A DNA stretch of 64,000 nucleotides, from assembly GCF_004296575.1 (NCBI RefSeq), contig NZ_SAYT01000010.1, positions 54,272-118,271 of the forward strand, written 5' to 3'. Source of the stretch: Dyella amyloliquefaciens (GTDB taxonomy: Bacteria; Pseudomonadota; Gammaproteobacteria; Xanthomonadales; Rhodanobacteraceae). A program made the position numbers and the translations under genes. This document shows positions 25,440 through 34,506 of the stretch, in pieces. How positions within the stretch are numbered: position 1 is the stretch's first letter; every line of letters starts with the position of its first letter. The notes below the pieces were generated by a model that saw only the letters and a program-made list of their open reading frames with translations, ran no database searches and had not been told where the DNA came from.

Positions 25440-26264
25440 CTACCGCCGCAATTCCCGCTGATACCTCGCCGGTGTCACCCCATATCGCCGCGCGAATGCG
25501 CGCGTGAGATGCGCCTGATCGGTAAGCCCGACGCTGGCGGCTATATCCGCCGGACGCCCACCGCGTGCCAGCTGCCGTCTCGCTTCGGCAAGGCGGAACG
25601 CCATCAGCATCTGCTGCGGCGTGGCGTGATGCTGCGCCCGGAACTGGCGGAGAAAATGGAAAGGACTCAGACCCGCCACCGCGGCCAACTCGTCGAGTGT
25701 CAGCCGACGCGAGAGATGCGCATGCAGGTAATCGACCACGGGTGCAAAGCGAACGCTGGCCCCATCGATGTTCTTGCGTGGCACATGCGCGTGGCGTCGG
25801 AACAGTGTCAGCAGCTCGAACAGCAGGCTGTCGTACGCCAGGGGTTCGCGCGCCTGCCACAACGCATCCAGCAAGGTGGTGGCGCGTCGCGCGCCGGGCA
25901 GGTCCTCGCGTACCGCGTCGTCGAACCACCAGCCTGGCTCGCCGGTGATATCGGCGACGGCATGTGGTTCGATGTAGATCATGCGGTAGTACCAGCCACC
26001 TTCGGTTTCGGCGCGGCCGGTGTGCAATTCGTCGGGGTTCATCATCACCACCGAATCCGGCGGCGCGAGATGGTCGGCGCCGCGATAGCGGAAGCGCTCC
26101 ACGCCCGACTCGATGGCTCCCAGCCCGAAACCGTCGTGCGTATGCGGCTCGAACGCATGCCGCACGATGTGCGCGCGATAAAGCTCCACGCCATCGCGAT
26201 GCGAGGCCAGCCGGAACTCGGCGGCGTCGTGTCGTGAAACGAATTGAGAGGGAACGCCCTGCAT
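25440..26264 (-). CDS. AraC family transcriptional regulator
   Basis: A 274-residue regulator. The N-terminal AraC_binding cupin domain (about 20-150, HAFEPHTHDGFGLGAIESG and ELHTG) senses a small ligand. The C-terminal AraC DNA-binding domain holds two helix-turn-helix units (about 175-272, LTLDELAAVAGLSPFHFLRQFRAQ and ADIAASVGLTDQAHLTRAFARRYGVTPARYQ). It is just upstream of the EamA permease gene on the same strand, separated by a REP-like doublet, and is probably its regulator. The ATG at 26264 gives the full ligand domain. Confidence 0.9.
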   Translation of the reverse strand: MQGVPSQFVSRHDAAEFRLASHRDGVELYRAHIVRHAFEPHTHDGFGLGAIESGVERFRYRGADHLAPPDSVVMMNPDELHTGRAETEGGWYYRMIYIEPHAVADITGEPGWWFDDAVREDLPGARRATTLLDALWQAREPLAYDSLLFELLTLFRRHAHVPRKNIDGASVRFAPVVDYLHAHLSRRLTLDELAAVAGLSPFHFLRQFRAQHHATPQQMLMAFRLAEARRQLARGGRPADIAASVGLTDQAHLTRAFARRYGVTPARYQRELRR

Positions 26265-26312
26265 GTGCGCATGCTACCGCGCCGCGGCGTCCCTCTGTGT
26301 GCAGAGGGGAGC

Positions 26313-26395
26313 TGTAGGAGCGCACCCAGTGCGCGACTGCGGAGTATCGGCATCTCCGCTCAGTAGGCTTTTCGCGCACTGGGTGCGCTCCTACA
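26313..26395. repeat. REP-like doublet, copy 3
   Basis: Arms at 26313-26336 and 26372-26395 flank a 35-bp centre. It lies between the AraC gene start and the end of the exonuclease gene, so the AraC promoter must overlap or precede it. The last centre bases (GTAGGCTTT) before the right arm also occur, inverted, in copy 4. Confidence 0.85.
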
Positions 26396-26410
26396 AAAGC
26401 GCGATTGCGC

Positions 26411-27301
26411 TCAGCCCATCAGGGCCCTCAACCGCGTCCGCGTCAACGGGCCGAAGCGCAGGCGTTCGCACAGTTCGTCCATCACGGCGGCTTCCCCGCG
26501 CCGGCGCAGCAAAGCTTCGGCCTGTTCCGCCACCGGCGCATCCAGCGCAATGCGGGTGAGCTGGCGGTAAAGGCGGGCACTTTCGCCGTGCGCGCGCAGC
26601 TTCGCCGCGCAACTGGCGGCGCCACGCAGGCGCAGGAACTGCACCTCGTCCACGCGATCGAGCAACGCGTCGAGGCTGCCGAAATGGGACAGCAGCGCAG
26701 CGGCGGTCTTGGCGCCGATGCCCGGCACGCCGGGAATGTTGTCCACCGCGTCGCCGCACAGCGCGAGGTAGTCGGCGACCTGGTGCGGGTGCACGCCGAG
26801 TTTCTCCAGCACGCCGGCAGGGCCCCAGCGCAGGTTGCGCGCGTAGTCCCACTGCTCGTCGTCTTCGCCCAGCAATTGGCCGAAATCCTTGTCGGCCGAC
26901 ACGATGACGCTGCGGAAACCGTGAGCGCGCAGGCTCCACAGCGTGCTGCCGATCAGGTCGTCCGCCTCGTAGGTGTGATCGATCAGCACCGCTATGCCAA
27001 GTGCTTCGGCCACTTCGCGGCACAGTACGAACTGGCGCTCCAGGTCGGGCGGCGGCAGTTCGCGGTTGGCCTTGTAGGCGGGATAGATGGCGTTGCGGAA
27101 CGAGGTGGTCAGCGACGCATCGAATGCCACTGCAAGATGCTCGGGCTTCACGCGTTCCAGAAGTTCGCACAGGAAGCGTGTGAAACCGTGCACCGCATTG
27201 ACGGGATGGCCATCCGCGTCATGGAATTCATCCGGCATCGAATGCCAGGCGCGGAACACGTACAGGCTTCCGTCGATCAGATGGGCGGCTGGACGGCTCA
27301 T
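26411..27301 (-). CDS. 5'-3' exonuclease / flap endonuclease family protein
   Basis: A 296-residue protein resembling the N-terminal 5'-3' exonuclease domain of DNA polymerase I, as a stand-alone enzyme (Xni/ExoIX class). Metal-binding acidic clusters are visible: LIDGS near the N-terminus, VAFDAS, EADDLIGS, VSADKDFGQL, and the helix-hairpin-helix ALCGDAVDNIPGVPGIGAKTA. It would cleave 5' flaps or degrade 5' ends in DNA repair. The ATG at 27301 overlaps the stop of the nitroreductase gene by 4 bp (ATGA), which decides the start; upstream frame residues are not protein-like. Confidence 0.88.
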   Translation of the reverse strand: MSRPAAHLIDGSLYVFRAWHSMPDEFHDADGHPVNAVHGFTRFLCELLERVKPEHLAVAFDASLTTSFRNAIYPAYKANRELPPPDLERQFVLCREVAEALGIAVLIDHTYEADDLIGSTLWSLRAHGFRSVIVSADKDFGQLLGEDDEQWDYARNLRWGPAGVLEKLGVHPHQVADYLALCGDAVDNIPGVPGIGAKTAAALLSHFGSLDALLDRVDEVQFLRLRGAASCAAKLRAHGESARLYRQLTRIALDAPVAEQAEALLRRRGEAAVMDELCERLRFGPLTRTRLRALMG

Positions 27302-27897
27302 GGCGTCCACGTGCGCAGCACGTCGGCGAGGTCGGGGCGATCGCGATCGGGTACCTCGATCTGCGGGGTGCCGATGTGCACGAAGCCGATCACTTGCTCG
27401 TTGCCCGCGAGACCGAGGATGCCCGCTGCTTCGCGGTCGTAGGCCGCCCAACCGGTCAGCCACTGTGCACCATAGCCCAGTGCCTGTGCGCCAAGCAGCA
27501 GGTTGTAGGCGACACATCCCGCGCTGAGCTCCTGCTCGATCACGGGCACCTTGCTGGATGCATCGACGTGGGCGACCACAGCGACCACCAGCGGTGCGAA
27601 GTCGTAGCGCGTGCGGTCTTTCTCGCGCTTGGACTCGGTCATGTCCGGGTTCACGCGTAGCGAGAGTTCGGCCAACCGTTCACCGAACACCCGCTTGGCG
27701 TCGCCGCGCAGCAGGATCAACCGGAACGGCACCAGCTTGCCGTGGTCCGGTACGCGAATGGCCGTTTGCAGCAGGGCCTGCAGTTCGTCGCCTGCGGGGC
27801 CCGGTTCGCCGAGCTGGCGAGAGGGGGCCGAATGGCGTTGCTGCAGAAGGGAAAGGGGATGCGGCATGGCGAACATCTGGTAAGGCAAAGTCGCCAT
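27298..27897 (-). CDS. nitroreductase family protein (YdjA-like)
   Basis: A 199-residue FMN-dependent nitroreductase-fold protein. The text aligns well with E. coli YdjA: QRHSAPSRQLGEPGPAGDELQALLQTAIRVPDHGKLVPFR, VPVIEQELSAGCVAYNLLLGAQALGYGAQWLTG and IGFVHIGTPQ. Members reduce nitro compounds or related electrophiles with NAD(P)H; the natural substrate is unknown. Start candidates are 27897 (GGGGA upstream, used here) and 27867, where the YdjA-like domain begins. It is translationally coupled to the exonuclease gene. A cytidine deaminase gene lies just upstream on the same strand. Confidence 0.85.
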   Translation of the reverse strand: MATLPYQMFAMPHPLSLLQQRHSAPSRQLGEPGPAGDELQALLQTAIRVPDHGKLVPFRLILLRGDAKRVFGERLAELSLRVNPDMTESKREKDRTRYDFAPLVVAVVAHVDASSKVPVIEQELSAGCVAYNLLLGAQALGYGAQWLTGWAAYDREAAGILGLAGNEQVIGFVHIGTPQIEVPDRDRPDLADVLRTWTP

Positions 27898-27939
27898 GCT
27901 AATCCCCACGGCCGTGCGAGGCGAATGTTTCGCCTTGCC

Positions 27940-28488
<549 letters not shown>

Positions 28489-28516
28489 CTAGGGACCTTT
28501 CCGCAGGGGATGCACG

Positions 28517-29617
28517 ATGCCGATCACCGTGGCTGCATTGCGTGAGACCGCCGCCAGCGAACGCCGGGTAGCCATCACACCGGAAGTGGCCAAGAAACTG
28601 CGCGGCAAGGGCCTGCGCGTGCTGCTCGAGCATGGTGCCGGCAGCTCGGCGGGCTTCCCCGATAGCAGCTATGCGGATGCGGATTTCGCCGATGCCGGTA
28701 CGGTGCTTGCCCAGGCCGATATCCTCACCTGCGTGCTGCCGCCGGACGATGCCACCTGGGAGCGCCTGCGCGAAGGCAGTGTCGTGGTCGGTCAGCTGCG
28801 CCCCTACGGCGCCGCCATCCGCATCACGGCGATGGGCAGGCGCCGGCTGACCGCCTTCGCGCTCGAATTGCTGCCACGCACGACCCGCGCACAGGCCATG
28901 GACGTGCTGAGCTCGCAAGCGGCCGTGGCGGGCTATCGCGCCATGCTGATCGCCGCCGAGGCGGCCCCCAAGTTCTTCCCGATGCTGACCACCGCGGCAG
29001 GCACCATCCGTCCCTCCCGCGTGCTGGTGGTGGGTGCCGGCGTGGCCGGCTTGCAGGCCATCGCCACGGCGCGCCGGCTGGGCGCGCAGATCGAAGGCTA
29101 CGACGTGCGTCCGGAAACGCGCGAACAGGTGGAATCGCTGGGCGCCAAGTTCCTCGACCTGGGCGTAAGCGCCGCCGGCAGCGGTGGCTATGCCCGCGAA
29201 CTGTCGGCCGAGGAGCGCGCCGCGCAGCAACAGGCGCTGGCGGACCACCTGAAGTCAGTGGATGTGATCGTCACTACCGCGGCCGTGCCTGGCCGCCCTG
29301 CGCCGAAGATCATCACGGCAAGCATGGTCGATGGCATGAAACCCGGTGCACTGATCGTGGATCTGGCGGCGGAAGGCGGTGGCAACTGCGAGCTGACCCA
29401 GCCGGGCCAGCGGGTGGAGTACCAGGGCGTAACCATCCTGGGGCCGCTCAACCTGCCGGCGGGGGCGCCGCTGCACGCGTCCGAGATGTACGCACGCAAC
29501 GTGTACAACTTCGTGGAACTGCTGGTGAAGGACGATGCGCTGGCACCGGACTTCAACGACGAGCTGGTGGCCAAGAGCTGCGTGACGCGCAACGGCGAGC
29601 TGCATTTCCAGCAGTAA
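28517..29617 (+). CDS. pntAA: NAD(P) transhydrogenase subunit alpha part 1
   Basis: A 366-residue soluble NAD(H)-binding subunit of proton-translocating transhydrogenase. It starts AALRETAASERRVAITPEVAKKL, typical of the alanine dehydrogenase/PntA N-domain. It carries the Rossmann motif VLVVGAGVAGLQAIATARRLGAQIEGYDVR (about 171-200), and DVIVTTAAVPGRPAPKIIT. With PntAB and PntB it couples hydride transfer from NADH to NADP+ to proton movement. The membrane part is not fused but encoded by pntAB 1.7 kb downstream, beyond a cassette on the other strand. GGGGAT precedes the ATG; a bidirectional terminator follows. Confidence 0.95.
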   Translation: MPITVAALRETAASERRVAITPEVAKKLRGKGLRVLLEHGAGSSAGFPDSSYADADFADAGTVLAQADILTCVLPPDDATWERLREGSVVVGQLRPYGAAIRITAMGRRRLTAFALELLPRTTRAQAMDVLSSQAAVAGYRAMLIAAEAAPKFFPMLTTAAGTIRPSRVLVVGAGVAGLQAIATARRLGAQIEGYDVRPETREQVESLGAKFLDLGVSAAGSGGYARELSAEERAAQQQALADHLKSVDVIVTTAAVPGRPAPKIITASMVDGMKPGALIVDLAAEGGGNCELTQPGQRVEYQGVTILGPLNLPAGAPLHASEMYARNVYNFVELLVKDDALAPDFNDELVAKSCVTRNGELHFQQ

Positions 29618-29641
29618 GGCAAGCCATGCTGGCGGCATGAA

Positions 29642-29663
29642 AAACCCCGCCATGGCGGGGTTT
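29642..29663. terminator. bidirectional rho-independent terminator
   Basis: A perfect palindrome AAACCCCGCC/GGCGGGGTTT at 29642-29663 has T-rich flanks on the plus side and A-rich flanks on the other. It lies 24 bp past the pntAA stop and just before the end of the convergent DUF3106 gene. It shows that pntAA is not co-transcribed with pntAB-pntB. Confidence 0.9.
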
Positions 29664-29667
29664 CTTG

Positions 29668-30237
29668 TCAGTGCCTGGGCGGTCCGCCCGGCGGCGGGGG
29701 CGGCATCATGCCGTGGGGCCCCGGGCCATCTATCGGTCCGCCACGCATTTCCTTGTGCCAGCGTCGCATCAACTGGTCGCGCTGGTCCGGCGGCAGTTCC
29801 TGGAAGTGCTGGAACGCCGCGTGCAATTGCTCACGCTCAGCAGGAGGCAACTGCTGGAAGCGACGGCTGTTTTCGCGGGCCTCTTCCTGCTGCTGGGGTG
29901 TCATCTTCTGCCAGTGATCGATGCGGTCGCGGATCTCGCGACGCTGGCCGGGCGGCAGCGACTGCCATTGCTGGGCACGCTCCAGCATCCGCGCCTGGCG
30001 TTGCGGCGGAAACGCATCCCACTTGTCGGCCAGTGGCGAAAGGATGTCGCGCTGGTCAGGCGTCAGGCTCTTCCACGGGTGAGGTCCCGGTGCCACCCGC
30101 GGCGGAGGTGGCATGGAACCCGGTGGCGGAGGGGGCATGAAGCCCGGCGGCGGTACGTCCTGCGCGAAGCTGGACGTAGCGACACCGCCCAGTCCGATGA
30201 CACACAACAGCATCAAAAACAAACGACTTCGACGCAT
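29668..30237 (-). CDS. DUF3106 domain protein, exported
   Basis: A 189-residue protein with a signal peptide (about 1-25, ending SSFAQD), then a proline-rich stretch (MPPPPPGSMPPPP). A charged helical domain follows with repeated units of the type W-x-x-L-P/T-P-x-Q-R/Q (SLTPDQRDILSPL, AFPPQRQARMLER, SLPPGQRREIRDR, LPPAEREQLHAAF, ELPPDQRDQLMRR), the DUF3106 signature. A Pro-rich tail closes it. It sits last in the cassette sigma factor-DUF3619-DUF3106, a gene order also known in betaproteobacteria. It is probably a periplasmic sensor or stress protein controlled by that sigma factor; the function is unproven. Confidence 0.85.
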   Translation of the reverse strand: MRRSRLFLMLLCVIGLGGVATSSFAQDVPPPGFMPPPPPGSMPPPPRVAPGPHPWKSLTPDQRDILSPLADKWDAFPPQRQARMLERAQQWQSLPPGQRREIRDRIDHWQKMTPQQQEEARENSRRFQQLPPAEREQLHAAFQHFQELPPDQRDQLMRRWHKEMRGGPIDGPGPHGMMPPPPPGGPPRH

Positions 30238-30239
30238 GG

Positions 30240-30620
30240 TCACCGGCTCGCCTGGCTGTCGCCGTTCTTGGCCAGCCACCCATAGAAATCAAGATTCTGG
30301 TACAGCGCCGGGTCGGCCGCCGCCGCATCCGGCGGGAGGTCGCCATCGGCTTCGGTGACAGGCGAGAGACCGGACGCGTTGCCCGTCGGGCCCTGTACGG
30401 GCGACGACAGCATCAGTGCGGCAAGGGCGATGGCGGCAAAAGCGCCCGCCGGCAGCAGCAGCTGCAGCAGTCGTTGGGCCAGCGACGACCCAGCGGAGCC
30501 AGCCAGCGCAGCACGTCGTGCCGAGCGCAGCTTTGCTGCCGTCGCCGGATCGAGCTGACGGGCTGCCTCGCGGTAAAGCTCGCGGGCGCGGCGTTCCAGG
30601 TGGTTGTCGGGCGCATTCAT
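30240..30620 (-). CDS. DUF3619-like membrane protein, putative anti-sigma factor
   Basis: A 126-residue protein with a cytoplasmic N-terminal helical part (ERRARELYREAARQLDPATAAKLRSARRAAL, like DUF3619), one transmembrane segment (about 52-71, LLLPAGAFAAIALAALMLSS) and a short acidic periplasmic tail. Size, topology and position right after the sigma factor (ATGA overlap at 30617-30620) suggest an anti-sigma factor. It lacks the zinc-binding HxxxCxxC motif of ZAS anti-sigmas. The DUF3106 gene follows after 2 bp. Confidence 0.8.
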   Translation of the reverse strand: MNAPDNHLERRARELYREAARQLDPATAAKLRSARRAALAGSAGSSLAQRLLQLLLPAGAFAAIALAALMLSSPVQGPTGNASGLSPVTEADGDLPPDAAAADPALYQNLDFYGWLAKNGDSQASR

Positions 30621-31246
30621 CGCCAGTCCTCCAGTTGGTCGCGCAGACGTTGCAGCGCGCGCGACAGATGTGTTTTTACACTTCCTTCCGAACAGCCCAT
30701 GGCCTGTGCGGTTTCCGCCACATCCAGGCCTTCCAGCACCCGCAGCATGAAAGCTTCCCGCTGGCGCTGGGGCAGCAGCTTCACCGCGGCTGCCATATCC
30801 GAGTACGACTGAGAGTCATGCAACCTTTCCAGCGGGCCCGGCGCCGTGTCGGCCGGCTCCCATGCCGGCAACTCGTCGCCATCCTCGTCGCGCCCGCCCA
30901 GCCAGCCCACCACGATCGAGCGCACCTTGCGCCGGCGTTGCAGGTCCACGATGCGCCGGCGCAGGATGCCCCAGAACAGTGGCGTCCATTCCTGCGCAGG
31001 CTTGTCGCTGTAATGCTTGACCAGCCTCAGCATCGCGTCCTGCACGGCGTCGAGCGCGTCTTCCCGATGGCCAAGGTTCATCTCGGCCATGCGAAAGGCG
31101 CGACGCTCCACCTGCGCCAGGAAGGCGTCCATGGAAACGGGCACTGCACGAACGTCTTCGGCCAGCAGTTGAGCGTCGAGAGTGGATACGGCGCTGTTCA
31201 TGGCGTCATCGTCCGCTTCGCCGGATCGGGCATGCTGAGACTCCAT
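30617..31246 (-). CDS. RNA polymerase sigma factor, ECF type
   Basis: About 209 residues. Region 2 (about 32-105, AFRMAEMNLGHREDALDAVQDAMLRLVKHYSDKPAQEWTPLFWGILRRRIVDLQRRRK) and region 4 (about 150-205, LPQRQREAFMLRVLEGLDVAETAQAMGCSEGSVKTHLSRALQRLRDQL) are clear, with an acidic linker. It would direct polymerase to a stress regulon including its own cassette. The start is uncertain: 31246 (AGAGACG upstream), 31264 or 31201 are possible. It is transcribed away from pntAB with only about 93 bp between the two starts. Confidence 0.85.
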   Translation of the reverse strand: MESQHARSGEADDDAMNSAVSTLDAQLLAEDVRAVPVSMDAFLAQVERRAFRMAEMNLGHREDALDAVQDAMLRLVKHYSDKPAQEWTPLFWGILRRRIVDLQRRRKVRSIVVGWLGGRDEDGDELPAWEPADTAPGPLERLHDSQSYSDMAAAVKLLPQRQREAFMLRVLEGLDVAETAQAMGCSEGSVKTHLSRALQRLRDQLEDWR

Positions 31247-31339
31247 CGGTACGTCTCTGTGCATCAACGTCCGAGGCTCGCGCGGGTTGACCCGCACCCG
31301 TATGATGCGGGGACAACGGTGTCCTGGCGGGGAGGGGTC

Positions 31340-31645
31340 ATGATCGACGGGTTCCTGGCGCTTTACATCTTTATGCTGGCCGCTTTCACGGGGTACGAGA
31401 TCATCGCCCGGGTACCGGTGATTCTCCACACGCCCCTGATGTCGGGTTCCAACTTCATTCACGGCATTGTGCTGGTCGGCGCCATGATCGCACTAGGGCA
31501 TGCCCAGACGCCATTTGAGATAGCCATCGGGTTCCTGGGGGTCCTCCTGGGTGCCGGTAACGCGGCCGGCGGCTATGTGGTCACCGAACGCATGCTGGAG
31601 ATGTTCAAGTCCAGCAAGCCCGCCGCCGGCAAGGAGGCGAAGTAA
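31340..31645 (+). CDS. pntAB: NAD(P) transhydrogenase subunit alpha part 2
   Basis: A 101-residue membrane subunit with three hydrophobic helices (FLALYIFMLAAFTGYEII, LMSGSNFIHGIVLVGAMIAL, FEIAIGFLGVLLGAGNAAGGYVV). This is the C-terminal transmembrane part of PntA encoded separately, the usual three-gene arrangement outside enterics. GGAGGGG precedes the ATG at 31340. The stop overlaps the pntB start by one base (TAATG). It is divergent from the sigma factor gene. Confidence 0.93.
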   Translation: MIDGFLALYIFMLAAFTGYEIIARVPVILHTPLMSGSNFIHGIVLVGAMIALGHAQTPFEIAIGFLGVLLGAGNAAGGYVVTERMLEMFKSSKPAAGKEAK

Positions 31646-33078
31646 TGGCCTGGCTTCCGGACGTGATCAAGGCCTGTTACTTCCTCGCTGCTTTACTTTT
31701 CATCCTCGGTCTCAAGCGCATGAGCTCCCCCCGCACGGCGCGGGGCGGCATCGTGTGGGCCGGTGTGGGCATGCTGGTGGCGGTGATCGCCACTTTCGCC
31801 CTGCCGGACATGCATAACCGGGGGCTGATCCTCGCCGCCGTGCTGATCGGCGTGACAGCCGCCTGGTGGTCGGGCCGCAGGGTGGCGATGACGGCCATGC
31901 CCCAGATGGTGGCGCTCTACAACGGCATGGGTGGCGGTGCAGCGGCTGCCATCGGTGCCGCCGAGCTGTTCAGCTATGCCGGGATGGCGGTCACCCTGCT
32001 GGATGGAGGCGAGTTCACCGCCAACGGCACCGCCACCCCGGGAACGGCCCAGCTGGTGCTCGCCGTGCTCGGCGCGCTGATCGGTTCGGTGAGCTTCTCC
32101 GGCTCGCTGATCGCCTTCGCCAAGCTGCAGGGCTGGCTGGACAAGCGCTTCGTTTTCCCCGGCCAGCGCGCGGTGAACATGCTGGTGCTGGCTGGCGCGG
32201 TGGTACTGGGCGCGATGATCGCCGGTGGCCAGCTGTCGATGCCGCTGATCGTGGTGTTCTTCGTGCTGGCGCTCGCGTTCGGCCTGATGATGACCCTGCC
32301 CATCGGCGGCGCCGACATGCCGGTGGTCATCTCGCTGTACAACGCCTTCACCGGCCTGGCCGTGGCCTTCGAGGGCTTCGTGCTGCAGAACGAGGCGATG
32401 ATCATCGCCGGCACCGTGGTGGGTGCGGCCGGTACGCTGCTGACCCAGCTGATGGCGAAGGCGATGAATCGCTCCATCGGCAATGTGTTGTTCGGCAGTT
32501 TCGGCGCGGCTGCCGGCGCCGAGGCGCAGGCCATCGGTGGCAGCCAGAAGCCGATCGAGGCGAGCGATGCGGCGGTCATGATGGCTTACGCCGAGCGCGT
32601 GGTGATCGTGCCCGGCTATGGCATGGCCGTGGCGCAGGCGCAGCACAAGGTGTGGGAGTTCGCCAAGCTGCTGATCGAGCGTGGCGTGAAGGTCAAATTC
32701 GCCATCCACCCCGTCGCTGGCCGCATGCCCGGCCATATGAACGTGCTGCTGGCGGAGGCGGGCGTGCCGTATGACCTGATCGCCGACATGGACGACATCA
32801 ATCCGGAATTCCCCAACACCGACGTGGCGCTGGTGATTGGTGCGAACGACGTGGTCAATCCGCTGGCCAAGACCGATCCCACATCGCCGATCTACGGCAT
32901 GCCGATCCTCGACGTGGCGGATGCCAGGCAGGTGATCGTGGTCAAGCGCGGCAAGGGCACCGGTTTCGCCGGCATCGAAAACGCGCTGTTCTACGCGGAC
33001 AACGCACGCATGCTCTACGGCGACGGCCAGGCTGCCGCGAGCCAGCTGGTGTCGGAGCTCAAGGCGCTGGAAAGCTGA
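31645..33078 (+). CDS. pntB: NAD(P) transhydrogenase subunit beta
   Basis: A 477-residue protein. About nine transmembrane helices occupy residues 1-270 (ACYFLAALLFILGLKRMSSP onward; PQMVALYNGMGGGAAAAIGA; PVVISLYNAFTGLAVAFEGF). The C-terminal NADP(H)-binding domain has VPGYGMAVAQAQHKVWEFAKLL, HPVAGRMPGHMNVLLAEAGVPYD and VIGANDVVNPLAKTDP. Length is close to E. coli PntB (462). It forms the proton channel with PntAB and works with PntAA encoded upstream at 28517. It is translationally coupled to pntAB. Confidence 0.96.
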   Translation: MAWLPDVIKACYFLAALLFILGLKRMSSPRTARGGIVWAGVGMLVAVIATFALPDMHNRGLILAAVLIGVTAAWWSGRRVAMTAMPQMVALYNGMGGGAAAAIGAAELFSYAGMAVTLLDGGEFTANGTATPGTAQLVLAVLGALIGSVSFSGSLIAFAKLQGWLDKRFVFPGQRAVNMLVLAGAVVLGAMIAGGQLSMPLIVVFFVLALAFGLMMTLPIGGADMPVVISLYNAFTGLAVAFEGFVLQNEAMIIAGTVVGAAGTLLTQLMAKAMNRSIGNVLFGSFGAAAGAEAQAIGGSQKPIEASDAAVMMAYAERVVIVPGYGMAVAQAQHKVWEFAKLLIERGVKVKFAIHPVAGRMPGHMNVLLAEAGVPYDLIADMDDINPEFPNTDVALVIGANDVVNPLAKTDPTSPIYGMPILDVADARQVIVVKRGKGTGFAGIENALFYADNARMLYGDGQAAASQLVSELKALES

Positions 33079-33085
33079 CGGGCGC

Positions 33086-33523
33086 TTAGTTGCCCGTCTT
33101 GGCCCTTGCCGCCCGTCCGGCGGTGAGGGCCGCCAGGCCCATGCCGATCGCGTACCAGAGGTCGTCCGCAGGGGCGCTGCCCAGCTCGGCCAATTGCAGC
33201 AGCAAGCCGAAGCCGGCGGTGTGCAGGGTGTCGATCAGGCCCAGGCCCATCAGACCCGCGATACGCGCGGCTGCGGTCAGCAGGTTCACGTAGAGCGCCG
33301 CCGTCAGTGCGGCCAATGCTGCCAGCAGCGCAGCCCCGGTGCCGGCTGGGCGGACCCAGCTGCGAATCGCCTTGCCCAGCAGCCAGCCCGCCGGCAGCGC
33401 CAGCCAGGGCAGGGGGCGCTGCATGTAAAGCGTGGGTACCATCCAGACGGCGCCGGCCGCCAAGCCGAGCATCACGGTGCTGAGCACGGCAAACAGCCAG
33501 GAGAATGCGACCCGTGCGTTCAT
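33086..33523 (-). CDS. small integral membrane protein, unknown function
   Basis: A 145-residue hydrophobic protein with about four membrane helices (FSWLFAVLSTVMLGLAAGAVWM; LPWLALPAGWLLGKAI; TGAALLAALAALTAALYVNLL; LWYAIGMGLAALTAGRAAR). No family is recognised. The ATG at 33523 starts the first helix; the open frame upstream to 34249 is antisense to the SufT gene and is not protein-like. It ends 7 bp from the convergent pntB stop. The ribosome site is poor, so confidence in the exact start is moderate. Confidence 0.65.
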   Translation of the reverse strand: MNARVAFSWLFAVLSTVMLGLAAGAVWMVPTLYMQRPLPWLALPAGWLLGKAIRSWVRPAGTGAALLAALAALTAALYVNLLTAAARIAGLMGLGLIDTLHTAGFGLLLQLAELGSAPADDLWYAIGMGLAALTAGRAARAKTGN

Positions 33524-33736
33524 GAACAAGCGGCGAAAAGCAGGACGGCGGGCACGGGTTCTTCTCTGGCGTAAAACCCCCATGATAGCGCGCCACCGGG
33601 GGTCGACATCCGCTTTGGGGTCGGTTGCGCTCTTGAGATCGGCCCGATCCGGCCTGATGTGGGGTATGTGCGGCTGCGAGGCGGCATAATAGGTGGTTTG
33701 GCGCGCCCCTCGCCGCGCCCTTCGATGAGATTTGGC

Positions 33737-34294
33737 ATGAGCGGCTTCAGTCTTAGCAGCGAACCCTTCACCCTGGAACGTGATTGCCAGGCGGTCATGG
33801 TCCCGCAGGGTGAAACGGTGAACCTGCCCGCCGGCCAGGTGGGCTACATCACCCAGGCCTTGGGCGGCAGTTTCACGGTGTATGTGGAGGGCAACCTGTT
33901 CCGCATCGCCGGCAACGATGCCGACGCGCTGGGCAAGGAGCCGCCGCCGCCGATCGAACTGGCCATGGATGCCAGCGACGCCGACGTCGAAGAGCTGGTG
34001 TGGCAGCAGCTGCGCACGGTGTTCGATCCGGAAATCCCGATCAACGTGGTGGAGCTGGGCCTTGTCTACGACGTGAGCATCGAGCAGGTCGAACCGGAGA
34101 AACGCAAGGTCTACGTGAAGATGACGCTGACCGCGCCCGGCTGCGGCATGGGCGACATCCTCGTCGATGACGTGCGCACCAAACTCGAGCTTATCCCCAC
34201 GGTCGAAGAGGCCGACGTTGACCTCGTGTTCGATCCGCCGTGGAACCATTCCATGATGTCGGATATCGCGAAGCTCGAAACGGGGATGCTGTAA
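33737..34294 (+). CDS. sufT: SufT-type iron-sulfur assembly protein
   Basis: A 185-residue SufT/DUF59 (MIP18-like) protein. The N-terminal beta part has the family text LERDCQAVMVPQGETVNLPAGQVGYITQALGGSFTVYVEGNLFRI. The DUF59 domain (about 80-180) has VFDPEIPINVVELGLVYDV, MTLTAPGCGMGDIL and VDLVFDPPWNHSMMS. SufT helps Fe-S cluster maturation. It is separate from any suf operon here. GAGATTTGGC precedes the ATG at 33737; an ATG at 33725 is possible. A REP-like doublet follows. Confidence 0.9.
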   Translation: MSGFSLSSEPFTLERDCQAVMVPQGETVNLPAGQVGYITQALGGSFTVYVEGNLFRIAGNDADALGKEPPPPIELAMDASDADVEELVWQQLRTVFDPEIPINVVELGLVYDVSIEQVEPEKRKVYVKMTLTAPGCGMGDILVDDVRTKLELIPTVEEADVDLVFDPPWNHSMMSDIAKLETGML

Positions 34295-34309
34295 CCCGAG
34301 CTTCGCCCT

Positions 34310-34392
34310 TGTAGGAGCGCACCCAGTGCGCGAAAAGCCTACGGAGCCGTGAACTCGTTGCGGTGCGGTCGCGCACTGGGTGCGCTCCTACA
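34310..34392. repeat. REP-like doublet, copy 4
   Basis: Arms at 34310-34333 and 34369-34392 flank a 35-bp centre, 15 bp after the sufT stop. The AAAGCCTAC next to the left arm is the inverse of GTAGGCTTT in copy 3, so this copy is inserted in the opposite orientation. Confidence 0.85.
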
Positions 34393-34506
34393 AGGCGTTA
34401 TGCCCGGTAGTGGAAATACCGCCGCACCCCCCTGCCACATATCAACATCCCCAGCTTCCATCGACGTCAGACTGCAACGCAGTCTGACCCAAGTCATGGA
34501 GAGCAC

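Noticed and set aside
31287..31306. TTGACC and TATGAT as promoter of pntAB
   Set aside because: The two boxes are only 8 bp apart, far from the 16-18 bp needed.
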